A stretch of 64,000 bases of DNA from Cylindrospermum sp. NIES-4074 (GTDB lineage Bacteria > Cyanobacteriota > Cyanobacteriia > Cyanobacteriales > Nostocaceae): the NCBI GenBank assembly GCA_003994795.1, contig AP018269.1, forward strand, positions 744,001-808,000, read 5' to 3'. This document shows, piece after piece, positions 44,553 through 52,968 of this stretch; position 1 is the first letter of the stretch, and the number at the start of each line of letters is the position of its first letter. The position numbers were made by a program, and so were the translations under genes. The notes under the pieces were generated by a model. The model was not told where the DNA came from. It ran no database searches and saw only the letters and a program-made list of their open reading frames with translations.

Positions 44553-45029
44553 ATGGTAAAAAAAGAGCCTTGGTACATTAAACTACGTTCAAATGCTCTG
44601 GCAATAGTGTACTTAACCCGTCGTGATGACTTGATTGTTTCTCAACAACAAAAAGGGACAGGACTTGATTTATTAGTCACAATCACAAAAGATGGTAATC
44701 ATAGGGGTAGAATTTTTGGTGTAGAAGTCAAAGCAACAGTTTCTAGTTCTGAATTAATTCAGCATCAAAATTCTTTTAGGCTAAAAAACATCAGACATAA
44801 CATAGAATCTTTCAAAGATTTACCATTTCCATTTTGCCTATTTTTCTTTACATTAGATAATGATAAAACTTATTACAAATGGATTTTAGAACCTATTGTC
44901 AAATATGAAAATGATGTCACATTAAAGTTTAATGGAAATACTGTATTAAAAAACCTAAATGATGAATCAATAGATAATATTATTACAATTGTAAATAGAT
45001 GGTATGACAGCAAAAATAAATTATTATAA
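44553..45029 (+). CDS. DUF4365-like PD-(D/E)XK nuclease-fold protein
   Basis: The 158-residue protein carries KGTGLDLLVTI, then GRIFGVEVKATVS. This is the D...E-x-K core of PD-(D/E)XK nucleases as in DUF4365: Asp in GLD, Glu and Lys in VEVKAT. FPFCLFFFTLDNDKTYYKWI follows as the family's next strands. It begins 2 bp after the previous gene, so the two are translationally coupled. Family members occur in defence islands; the target here is unknown. All catalytic positions are kept. Confidence 0.75.
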   Translation: MVKKEPWYIKLRSNALAIVYLTRRDDLIVSQQQKGTGLDLLVTITKDGNHRGRIFGVEVKATVSSSELIQHQNSFRLKNIRHNIESFKDLPFPFCLFFFTLDNDKTYYKWILEPIVKYENDVTLKFNGNTVLKNLNDESIDNIITIVNRWYDSKNKLL

Positions 45030-45075
45030 GTATAATACAGGGTATTTAGGTTGCAACCTTTGAGGTATAAATATC

Positions 45076-45657
45076 ATGACTATTGCACAGGAAAAACGCT
45101 ACTATTCACCTGAAGAATACCTAGAATTAGAGGTAAATTCTGAACTACGTCATGAATATATTGATGGATTAATTATACCAATGACAGGCGGAACACCAAA
45201 CCACAATAAAATAGCTGGCAATTTATATGTTGCCATACATTTTGCACTCAAACGTCAGCCTTATGAAGTGTATTATACTGACCAACGGCTTTGGATTCCT
45301 AAAAGACGAATTCATACTTATCCTGATGTGATGGTTGTCCAAACTCCCCTAGTTTTTGAAGAAGGAAGAAATGACACTATCACTAACCCAGTGATGATTG
45401 CTGAGGTGTTATCAAAATCTACTAAAGGTTATGATAGAGACGAAAAGTTTGCAGCTTATCGCACTATTGCCAATTTTCAAGAGTATATTTTAATTGACCA
45501 ATATACAATGCACGTTGAACAATACGTTAAAACTAATAATAAAAAATGGATTTTTTCAGAGTATGAAGAGAGTAGCGATTTTTTAAATTTTGCCTCTATT
45601 CCTTGTCAAATTTCTCTGGCTGATATTTATGAAAAGGTGGATTTTAATGCTGAATAA
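45076..45657 (+). CDS. Uma2 family (DUF820) putative endonuclease
   Basis: The 193-residue protein shows the family pattern: RYYSPEEYLELEVNSELRHE, YIDGLIIPMTGGTPNHNKI, RIHTYPDVMVVQ with the active-site Asp, VMIAEVLSKSTKGYDRDEKF with the Glu, and FQEYILIDQYTMHVEQY. It is the second of three Uma2 proteins in the window and lies 46 bp after the nuclease-like gene on the same strand. It may be coincident with, or part of, that unit. Confidence 0.92.
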   Translation: MTIAQEKRYYSPEEYLELEVNSELRHEYIDGLIIPMTGGTPNHNKIAGNLYVAIHFALKRQPYEVYYTDQRLWIPKRRIHTYPDVMVVQTPLVFEEGRNDTITNPVMIAEVLSKSTKGYDRDEKFAAYRTIANFQEYILIDQYTMHVEQYVKTNNKKWIFSEYEESSDFLNFASIPCQISLADIYEKVDFNAE

Positions 45658-45690
45658 AAACACAATTAAAGTGTAATTACTATTTTGCTT

Positions 45691-46449
45691 ATGACTTCCC
45701 TAAAAGTATTGACATTACCAGACCACACCCAGTTACCAGACTCAGATGGGACATTTGTGAAAAATTGGCAAGAACATCCCCAAAGCATCCTACTCACTGA
45801 CTCTATTACCCCCATCCTTGAGGAAATTCATCCTGATAATCAATACTGCATCGGTCAAGACTTAGGGATTTACTGGCGACTAACTGACCCACCAGAAAAA
45901 GGTGCAGAAGCACCAGATTGGTTTTATGTCGCTAATGTACCACCCACTCTCAAGGGTAAAACCCGTCGTTCTTATGTGTTATGGAAGGAATACGTTGCAC
46001 CTTTAATTGTGATTGAATTTGTGTCTGGTGATGGTGCAGAAGAACGAGATAAAACACCACCATCTCCAGGAAATGATGGAAAGGTGGGTAAATTTTGGGT
46101 TTATGAGCAAGCTATTCGTGTTCCCTATTATGCGATTTATGAAGTTGCAAAAGCACAAGTCGAAGTTTATCACTTGGTTGATATGAATTATCAATTAATG
46201 ACACCCAATGAACGGGGACATTACCCCATTGCACCTTTAGGAGTAGAGTTGGGAATTTGGCAAGGTTTATATCAAAATGCAGAATTACCTTGGTTGCGCT
46301 GGTGGGATGCAAAAGGAAATTTACTATTAACAGGTGAGGAACGTGCAGGTGTTGAAAAACAAAAACGAGAAAAACTTGTTGAAAAATTGCGTTACCTTTC
46401 TCCTGAGCAACTTAATGCTTTAGGAATTGACCTAGAAATGCTGGAATAA
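45691..46449 (+). CDS. Uma2 family (DUF820) protein, long form with basic coil
   Basis: The product is 252 residues from ATG 45691; a TTG two codons earlier is less likely. The Uma2 core shows as DLGIYWR, EAPDWFYVAN, APLIVIEFVSGDGAEERD and YYAIYEVAKAQVEVYHL. The C-terminal 60 residues add a Glu/Lys-rich helical coil (RAGVEKQKREKLVEKL) and LSPEQLNALGIDLE, a tail I recall from many cyanobacterial Uma2 proteins. It follows the preceding Uma2 gene on the same strand after 33 bp. Confidence 0.9.
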   Translation: MTSLKVLTLPDHTQLPDSDGTFVKNWQEHPQSILLTDSITPILEEIHPDNQYCIGQDLGIYWRLTDPPEKGAEAPDWFYVANVPPTLKGKTRRSYVLWKEYVAPLIVIEFVSGDGAEERDKTPPSPGNDGKVGKFWVYEQAIRVPYYAIYEVAKAQVEVYHLVDMNYQLMTPNERGHYPIAPLGVELGIWQGLYQNAELPWLRWWDAKGNLLLTGEERAGVEKQKREKLVEKLRYLSPEQLNALGIDLEMLE

Positions 46450-46473
46450 ATTAATTACCCAAATTTAATAAAA

Positions 46474-47271
46474 ATGAATAAAACCAACTTCTTTTATTCC
46501 TTCTTTTTTGGATTTGAACCACGCGCAAAAATCAGCAGCACAAATAGCGAATGGGAATCACACGTATTCGCTCATAGTCCCATTGAAGAATTAGCACCTA
46601 ATCTTTGGCACGTTACAGGACTTTTCCCTAATGAATCAATGGTTCCCAGGGAAATGATACTTTATAGGTTACCAGATTCTAGCTTGTTAATCCATAGTGC
46701 GATCGCACTAGATGAACCAACAATGACACAATTAGAATCTTTGGGGAAACCCAAGATTATGATTATACCTAACCCTATTCACAAACTAGATGCGCGAGTT
46801 TATAAACAACGCTACCCTGATTTAATAGTGGTTTCTCCTGCCGTCGTCAAACCTTATGCAGAGCAAGTAGTTACTGTAGATGCGATAGCAGAAGAAATCC
46901 TTCCCCAATATGGTATCACTTGTCATCAACCTGCGGGCATAAATCCCCAAGAATTAGTATATGAATTACCCTTAACTACAGGGAAAGCATTAATTTTTAC
47001 AGATATCTTATTTAATCTCACAGATGAATATTTAGAAAAGTATGTTCCTAAGAAGAAACACCTTATCTATTGGATAGGTGCAGCAGGTTTTTTTGGGATC
47101 ACTTTTTTAGGAAAAACATTTTTTGTAAACGACAGAAACGCCTATCGTCAATGGTTGGAAACCCTAGCTAATAGCGTGCAACCTTTAAAAGTTATTTCTG
47201 TAGCTCATGGGGAACCAATAACCAATAATTGCACTCAAAAATTACGCGAAGCATCTGCACGTTTATTGTAG
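46474..47271 (+). CDS. DUF4336 protein (metallo-beta-lactamase-like fold)
   Basis: The 265-residue protein fits DUF4336: IEELAPNLWHVTGLFP, REMILYRLPDSSLLIHSAIA, IMIIPNPIHKLDARVYKQRY, YELPLTTGKALIFTDILFNL, then VISVAHGEPI near the end. The family resembles metallo-beta-lactamase folds, with His and Asp residues that may bind metal, but its reaction is not known. It follows the long Uma2 gene after 24 bp, possibly in the same transcript. Confidence 0.72.
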   Translation: MNKTNFFYSFFFGFEPRAKISSTNSEWESHVFAHSPIEELAPNLWHVTGLFPNESMVPREMILYRLPDSSLLIHSAIALDEPTMTQLESLGKPKIMIIPNPIHKLDARVYKQRYPDLIVVSPAVVKPYAEQVVTVDAIAEEILPQYGITCHQPAGINPQELVYELPLTTGKALIFTDILFNLTDEYLEKYVPKKKHLIYWIGAAGFFGITFLGKTFFVNDRNAYRQWLETLANSVQPLKVISVAHGEPITNNCTQKLREASARLL

Positions 47272-47330
47272 AGTTTATCAGCACTGAGATTCTAGTTTAT
47301 ATCAAGATATGTTCAAGCATCAGAGCTAAC

Positions 47331-47675
47331 TTATATATCTGATATTTTTGTGGCGAATTGTACACCAAAACCATCGGGATCTACAATGATAAAATCTCTT
47401 AAGCCGTAGTCGCGATCGCTAATCGGATTAATGACACTAGCGCCTAATTCTTGTACTAAATGCCAATAATCATCGACATTGGGAACCATTACCCGGATAT
47501 TTGGTGGCGGAAAAACAGATGTTTGGGGTAAGTTTCGTTGTTCAGCTAAAAAAAGCAGATGACTGTCCCATTTGAATTCAGCAAAGGTGCTGTTTTCTCG
47601 AATTAACTCAAATCCTAATCGACGGTAAAACTCAGTTGAGCGTTTGATGTTGTGTACAGGGATTTCGACTACCAT
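47331..47675 (-). CDS. VOC family (glyoxalase-like) protein
   Basis: The 114-residue single-domain protein has the vicinal-oxygen-chelate pattern: VVEIPVHNIKRSTEFYRRLG opening helix-strand, FAEFKWDSHLLFLAE, and VDPDGFGVQFATKI, the typical D-P-D-G-xxx-x-F closing strand with the metal Glu position here as Gln. Members range from glyoxalases to fosfomycin or bleomycin resistance proteins; the substrate is not known. It is convergent with the DUF4336 gene. Confidence 0.85.
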   Translation of the reverse strand: MVVEIPVHNIKRSTEFYRRLGFELIRENSTFAEFKWDSHLLFLAEQRNLPQTSVFPPPNIRVMVPNVDDYWHLVQELGASVINPISDRDYGLRDFIIVDPDGFGVQFATKISDI

Positions 47676-47777
47676 TTTCTTACCTCTTTCTATGTAAAGT
47701 AATTAGTTGCTCTGGATGATGACAAACCAACATTTTGAGAACACAGACTATATATATCTGTATCTATTTGTCCTTAC

Positions 47778-49061
47778 TTATCCAACAGGTGTTTCACTCT
47801 TTAATATGCCCTTTTGCTCATAAATTGGGCGGATAATATGCCTCAAAGTAGGCAATTGTCTGTAGAAAATAATCGAACCTAGAATACAAGCTATCCCTGC
47901 AATAATTAATGTATTAGGAGTGCCGATATAATTTGCTAAAACACCTCCCCATAAATTACCTAAAGGTATCATCCCCAAAAATGACATTCCATATAAGCTC
48001 ATCACTCGTCCGCGTTTATCATCTTCAACAATTGTTTGTAAAATTGTGTTAGCAGAGGCAATTTGCAGGATTGTGCCTAAGCCAACAAACAACATTGTGA
48101 ATAAAGAAAGTGGTAAGGAGCGAGATAAAGAAAAACCAATCAACCCGATTCCTAAAGTTGCTGGAGCAAAAGCTAACAATTTTCCTAACCCCACTACTGT
48201 GCGTCGCGTAGTTAAATAAATTCCTCCACTTAAAGCTCCGACTCCTGATGCTGCCATCAAATAACCTTGGGCTTCTGGCCCGCCGTTAAGAATTTTGACT
48301 GTAAATATGGGGATAAAAATCATGTATTGCATTCCCATAAAACTCACTAAAGCCGATAGCAATAAGATGGCGCGGATGGGTGGAGAACTAAAGGAATAAA
48401 CCAATCCCTCTTTGACTTTTTGCCAGAGATTACCGTTACTTACTGGAATTTGCTTTTGCTGAACTTTCATGGCTAATAAAGCAGCTATGACAGCGATGTA
48501 ACTGAGTCCATCAAGTAAAAAACAGTAAGCTACACCGATACCGGCTATCAATAAACCCCCAATCGCTGGGCCAATTAACCGCGCACCGTTTACCATTGTG
48601 GAATTAATGGCGATCGCATTTGCTAAGTCGTCTCGATGCTCAACTAGTTCTGGCACAAGGGCTTGACGCGCTGGCATATCTACAGCATTAATAAACCCTT
48701 GAAACAAGCTTAAGGCGATAATATGCCAAATCTCAATCACCCCAGTCAGCGCCAGCACAGCCAGCACTAAGGACTGAATCATCGCTAATATCTGCGTACC
48801 AATTAAGGTACGATAGGTAGAAAATCTATCCACAAACACACCACCAAAGGGAGCGAGAAAAAAGCTAGGAATTTGACTGGTAAATCCCACAATTCCTAGC
48901 ATCAATGGTGAGTTTGTTAAGTGATAAACTAGCCAAACTGTCGCTAGTTGTGTCATCCATGTCCCAATTAGAGATATACCTTGTCCGGCAAAAAACAATT
49001 GGTAGTTTCTTGACCTGAATGCAGGTAGAATTGGCTGTTTTGGAGGTGGTTTCGTAAGCAT
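47778..49061 (-). CDS. MFS transporter of the EntS/PF05977 group
   Basis: The 427-residue protein has 12 predicted helices. NYQLFFAGQGISLIGTWMTQ, LVYHLTNSPLMLGIVGF, and FGGVFVDRFSTYRTLIGTQ are the opening blocks of the drug/siderophore exporter group. RQALVPELV and LFVGLGTILQIASANTILQ follow. Its product is likely a drug or siderophore exporter. A MarR-family gene lies upstream on the same strand, and both genes share the sequence motif described at 49198 and 49751, suggesting MarR control. Confidence 0.9.
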   Translation of the reverse strand: MLTKPPPKQPILPAFRSRNYQLFFAGQGISLIGTWMTQLATVWLVYHLTNSPLMLGIVGFTSQIPSFFLAPFGGVFVDRFSTYRTLIGTQILAMIQSLVLAVLALTGVIEIWHIIALSLFQGFINAVDMPARQALVPELVEHRDDLANAIAINSTMVNGARLIGPAIGGLLIAGIGVAYCFLLDGLSYIAVIAALLAMKVQQKQIPVSNGNLWQKVKEGLVYSFSSPPIRAILLLSALVSFMGMQYMIFIPIFTVKILNGGPEAQGYLMAASGVGALSGGIYLTTRRTVVGLGKLLAFAPATLGIGLIGFSLSRSLPLSLFTMLFVGLGTILQIASANTILQTIVEDDKRGRVMSLYGMSFLGMIPLGNLWGGVLANYIGTPNTLIIAGIACILGSIIFYRQLPTLRHIIRPIYEQKGILKSETPVG

Positions 49062-49197
49062 AAATAATGAGCAGCAACTGTTTTGATATCTTATTAAGTA
49101 TCAGCGCTTATAAAGTATTAATTAACATTTTCCTGAAAATTTGTGCTACTTATTAAGGCAGATTTATGCAGGTATGTCAAAACTTGATCGGGTTTAG

Positions 49198-49216
49198 TTA
49201 GTATGCGTACTATTGT
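49198..49216. promoter_or_regulatory. Candidate MarR operator upstream of the MFS gene
   Basis: TTAGTATGCGTACTATTGT holds the inverted arms TAGTA/TACTA. The same 19-bp pattern with five changes stands in front of the marR-type gene (49751-49769). The site is 137 bp upstream of the exporter start. Confidence 0.4.
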
Positions 49217-49240
49217 GCCAAAATTATCTATAATCAAGCT

Positions 49241-49256
49241 TCACCCAGTTGGGTGA
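49241..49256. repeat. Short palindrome after the MarR gene
   Basis: TCACCCA and TGGGTGA face each other across 2 bp, 14 bp past the MarR stop codon. It could be a weak terminator or an extra operator half. The following T content on the minus strand is poor. Confidence 0.4.
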
Positions 49257-49269
49257 TTATAGAATCATC

Positions 49270-49737
49270 TTAAGAAAGGTTGGCGATCGCGCGATTTAAA
49301 ATTTGAGAAAATATTTCCCTGTCAGTAGCAGAAATACCTTGCATGGCTTCGTCTCGCATTTCTGCGGCAATTGGGGGCAATACCCGTTCGAGCTCCTTAC
49401 CGGCATTAGTCAGCCAAATCCGCCAAATGCGGCGATCGTGAGCGTCCCTTTCTCGACGCACTAAACCGCGCTCTTCCATTCGGTCTAAGACCCCTGTTAA
49501 AGTGCCTCCCACCTGTTTAAGTTGATCGCCGATGCTAGAAGTCGGTAAACCATCTTCTCGCCATAAACAACATAAAACTAACCAGTGAAATGATGTTAGT
49601 CCAAACGGTTCTAGCTTTTCATTAAACTTGCGACTGAGCAGTTGTGATAGCAATTTAATTCTGTAACCCATACCGTGTGGTGCGAGAACTTGCTGCCATG
49701 TCTCCAATGCTGGGGAATAATCGGATTGAGCAACCAT
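49270..49737 (-). CDS. MarR family transcriptional regulator
   Basis: The 155-residue protein has the winged-helix layout: FHWLVLCCLWREDGLPTSSI as helices 2-3, LKQVGGTLTGVLDRMEERGL as the recognition helix, and VRRERDAHDRRIWRIWLTN as the wing with the conserved D-x-R. Long helices at both ends form the dimer. MarR proteins repress efflux genes until a ligand binds; the exporter gene downstream is the likely target, and the shared motif supports autoregulation. Confidence 0.92.
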   Translation of the reverse strand: MVAQSDYSPALETWQQVLAPHGMGYRIKLLSQLLSRKFNEKLEPFGLTSFHWLVLCCLWREDGLPTSSIGDQLKQVGGTLTGVLDRMEERGLVRRERDAHDRRIWRIWLTNAGKELERVLPPIAAEMRDEAMQGISATDREIFSQILNRAIANLS

Positions 49738-49750
49738 TTACCAAAATTAC

Positions 49751-49769
49751 TTAGTGTACGTAATATTAT
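49751..49769. promoter_or_regulatory. Candidate MarR operator upstream of the MarR gene
   Basis: TTAGTGTACGTAATATTAT stands 13 bp before the start codon. ATTAC and GTAAT arms surround it. It matches the motif before the exporter gene at 14 of 19 bases. Confidence 0.4.
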
Positions 49770-49815
49770 CATAGCTAGATAAATCTGTCTTGACAACTAA
49801 CGCTTTCCATCTACC

Positions 49816-51435
49816 CTACGGCAGGACTTGAATCAACTGGGACTTTTGCACAGTACCCAGAACATGGTGAGGTGTGGATAATTCAGCAGACCGTTGAGTA
49901 GAGATCCAAGCATAGCTAAAAGCTGGTAATTCGGAAATTGAGTTTACCTTCTTACCATGAATCGGAGTGTAGAAATTGAGCAGCACAGCAGTTTTTCCTT
50001 CCACTTCCACAAAGTAGATCGGATGATTTTGGAGAATTTTAGCGATCGCCGGTTGTTGGAGAAAAGTTCTAAAAACCGGATTATAATCCCCCAAGAAACC
50101 AAAGCTACCAGCCACAGCTAACGCCAGCCAACAGGGAATTAACCAACCCGCCACCCAGTAATCAGATGTCAGCCACTTATTACCAAAGTGATAACGACTA
50201 ATCCACACCACAGGTAAAATTAACCAACCTAACCCCATAGTTAAGCCAAAAATTGCATACTTGCGAAACTCAGCATTACCTCCAGCCAAAGCCACTACAC
50301 CCCCTAGCAAAAGTAAAACACCTAACACACCACAGGCATAACTGAGGTTACGGAGAATCATCCAAATATAGTGATGGGGTGGTTTTTTCCTGTCTTCATA
50401 AACTTGTCCCAGCCAATTTAAACCCACAGCCGCCAGCATGGCAATAAAGGGATAAAGAGTTAAACTATAGTGAGACAAACGAGTGGAGAAAATACTTATT
50501 TCTAAAAATAAGGTCAGGGGAAACCCAACTAATATCAATTGATGGCGAGGGATAGGACGACGGATTGTTACAAATAAGCCAAAAAGACTAAAAAAGAACC
50601 AAGGAAACGATTTTAAAGGGACATTCCAAAAATAGAATATAATCCCATTATGATTACGTTCTTTGGAACCTAATTCAACAACAAAATTGAATAAATGCTG
50701 AAAGCTTTGATTGCCGTAACGCAGCCAATCAAACCACAGCCAAACAAAAGCAGGAATTAAACCTACTACAAAACCTAAATACAAAATTGGGTTGAGCAGA
50801 TGGCGATGGCGGCGATGCTCCCAAATTAAATAAGGTAATAATGCTATGATGGGCAAGAAAATCATAAAGCTTCTGAGTAAGAAGCCTAAGCCAAAACTTA
50901 AGCCGGCAATAAAACTCCAAATATAAGCATATTTAGGATGTAATTCGGCTTTTAGCAAAGACCAAATCGCTAAAAGCACCAATAAAATCATTGGGACATC
51001 TGGCGTACCTAAGCGACAGTATTGTAGCCAGAGAAATTCTACACTCAAAATTGCCCCAGCTAGCCATGCTACCTTTTTTCCTAATAGTATTTTACCGATT
51101 TCATATACTAGTAATAATGCTAAAATACCAGCAATCATCACAGGTAGTCGCGTACTAAATTCACTGATGCCAAAAAGCTGGTAAAAACTGGCAATTAGCC
51201 AATAGAATCCAGGTGTCTTGTGATGGGCATTGTCCCAAGGGGCTACCCAATCACCCGAATCAAACATCTGGCGCGATCGCCAAGCATAAAGCCCCTCATC
51301 ATGTGCCATTAGGCTATTCTCCCCAGAACTGAAGAGTAATAAGGGGAGTATCCAAACCAACAAACTGATATACGGTAATGGCATCACTAGGCGCATTTGT
51401 GACCAAATCGGCTGTAAAAATTGTAGTTTAAACAA
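49816..51435 (-). CDS. Glycosyltransferase family 39 (ArnT-like) membrane protein
   Basis: The 539-residue protein has about 12 hydrophobic helices, with the family's first loop acidic motif (HDEGLYAWRSRQMFDSGDWV) and NAHHKTPGFYWLIASFYQLF right after it. GT39/ArnT/PMT-type enzymes move a sugar from a polyprenyl phosphate carrier to lipid or protein on the outer face of the membrane. The acceptor is not known. TTG 51435 is the longest start; ATG at 51396 (MRLVMPLPYIS) is an alternative. Neither has a good ribosome site. Confidence 0.88.
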   Translation of the reverse strand: MFKLQFLQPIWSQMRLVMPLPYISLLVWILPLLLFSSGENSLMAHDEGLYAWRSRQMFDSGDWVAPWDNAHHKTPGFYWLIASFYQLFGISEFSTRLPVMIAGILALLLVYEIGKILLGKKVAWLAGAILSVEFLWLQYCRLGTPDVPMILLVLLAIWSLLKAELHPKYAYIWSFIAGLSFGLGFLLRSFMIFLPIIALLPYLIWEHRRHRHLLNPILYLGFVVGLIPAFVWLWFDWLRYGNQSFQHLFNFVVELGSKERNHNGIIFYFWNVPLKSFPWFFFSLFGLFVTIRRPIPRHQLILVGFPLTLFLEISIFSTRLSHYSLTLYPFIAMLAAVGLNWLGQVYEDRKKPPHHYIWMILRNLSYACGVLGVLLLLGGVVALAGGNAEFRKYAIFGLTMGLGWLILPVVWISRYHFGNKWLTSDYWVAGWLIPCWLALAVAGSFGFLGDYNPVFRTFLQQPAIAKILQNHPIYFVEVEGKTAVLLNFYTPIHGKKVNSISELPAFSYAWISTQRSAELSTPHHVLGTVQKSQLIQVLP

Positions 51436-51578
51436 AATTTAATTGCTGAACATCGAATTTTGCTGTCTAGAATCATTTAGACGCCTTATGCTTATTAAAA
51501 TATGTTACATATTCCTAATTCTCAAAAATACCTGATATTGAAGCAATTTTGCTCAAAATCTTTCCAGAATAGACTTTT

Positions 51579-52232
51579 ATGCCACTTAGACCAAATCAAC
51601 GCCTGAAGCTAGATGATACAGACGACAAGCTGTTTTACGCTTACCCGCGCTTTGTCACTCATGTCGATGACGGCTTTATTCAACAGCTAACGGATTTATA
51701 TCGTCAGCGACTAAAACCTAACACGCGCATCTTTGATATGATGAGCAGCTGGGTGTCTCATCTACCAGATGATATGGAGTTTGACCATGTTGAGGGTCAT
51801 GGACTCAATGCTGAGGAACTATCACGTAATCCTCGGCTAAATCATTATATTGTGCAAAATCTCAACGAAAATCCCCAACTAACTTTACCAGATCAAAGTT
51901 TTGATGCCGTTCTTAACTGCGTTTCTGTGCAGTATGTGCAATATCCAGAGGCAGTATTTTCGGAAATTTACCGCATCCTCAAACCTGGTGGCATCGCCAT
52001 TATCAGCTTTTCTAACCGGATGTTTTTTCAAAAGGCGATTCAAGCTTGGCGGGATGCAACAGAATCTACTAGAGTCGAATTAGTCAAACGCTACTTTGCC
52101 TCAGTACCGGGATTTACTACTCCAGAAGTTATTGCCCATAAGTCAACAGTACCGAATTTCTTGCAGTGGGTGGGCATACCTGGAGGAGATCCGTTTTATG
52201 CTGTCATAGCTTATCGGCGTGAAGCACAATAG
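51579..52232 (+). CDS. SAM-dependent methyltransferase-like protein, degenerate motif I
   Basis: The 217-residue protein shows class I methyltransferase motifs in the second half: DQSFDAVLNCVSVQYVQYPE, EIYRILKPGGIAIISFSNRM. The SAM-binding glycine loop, usually DxGxGxG, reads RIFDMMSSWVSHLP, so its glycines are lost. FDHVEGHGLNAEEL follows as motif II. This variant may bind SAM differently or have lost activity. The substrate is unknown. It is divergent from the glycosyltransferase gene. Confidence 0.8.
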   Translation: MPLRPNQRLKLDDTDDKLFYAYPRFVTHVDDGFIQQLTDLYRQRLKPNTRIFDMMSSWVSHLPDDMEFDHVEGHGLNAEELSRNPRLNHYIVQNLNENPQLTLPDQSFDAVLNCVSVQYVQYPEAVFSEIYRILKPGGIAIISFSNRMFFQKAIQAWRDATESTRVELVKRYFASVPGFTTPEVIAHKSTVPNFLQWVGIPGGDPFYAVIAYRREAQ

Positions 52233-52403
52233 TTAGTTATTTAGTTGTTTAAGGCGATTAATTGCTGATTAATCCAGCAAAAAACCAGAAATTCAGGAAT
52301 TCTAGACACCCAGCGATAATTATCGAAAAGTAAATTTTCTGGGTTAAACACCACACAAACACTGATAATTGCCTCAAAGCTCAAGCATCAAGGAGACCAT
52401 TCC

Positions 52404-52919
52404 GTGACTTTACTCGGTGGACGCAGAATTTTAGCCGCTTTATTACTGTCAGTTCTACTACTGACCACAACTACAGCCTGTTCGACAAAAGCTCCTAGTC
52501 GTTTTGACCAGGTACAACAGGAAAGCACCAAGAAGAAAAGCGGGCAAGCAGTTGACAAAAATGCAACTCAGGGAAGCAAGTTAAATAAATTCTTCCCTGC
52601 TGGAGGAGATGGCTACCAGCGTGTCTATACTCAAGAGAAAAAAGGCTTTTCTGAAGCGAACTTGAAAAAAGGTGGCAAAACTGTAGCTCAACTTGCTATT
52701 TCTGACACCAGCAGCACACCAACCACAGCGTCAAAATTCGCTAATAGCACCAAAAAGATTGGTGGTTATCCAGCAGTGGAGCAAGGTAAAACTCAAACTT
52801 CGGTTTTGGTGGGTAAGTACCAAGTGAAAGTGATTTCTAAAGATCCCACATTTACAGCAAGCGATCGCGCAGATTGGATCGAGAAATTTAATCTTGCTGG
52901 TCTAGCTAAATTGAAATAA
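52404..52919 (+). CDS. Hypothetical lipoprotein
   Basis: A GTG start opens 171 residues with a lipoprotein signal peptide ending in TTTTACS (lipobox Cys about residue 26). The mature part is Lys/Ser/Thr/Gln-rich with SGQAVDKNATQGSKLNKFFP and a beta-rich tail (SVLVGKYQVKVISKDPTF). No known domain. It is followed after 49 bp by another gene of unknown function on the same strand, probably co-expressed. Confidence 0.75.
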   Translation: MTLLGGRRILAALLLSVLLLTTTTACSTKAPSRFDQVQQESTKKKSGQAVDKNATQGSKLNKFFPAGGDGYQRVYTQEKKGFSEANLKKGGKTVAQLAISDTSSTPTTASKFANSTKKIGGYPAVEQGKTQTSVLVGKYQVKVISKDPTFTASDRADWIEKFNLAGLAKLK

Positions 52920-52968
52920 GCTACACTACACGGATTTCAGATAACAAACCTTAAATAAGGAGATTGCT

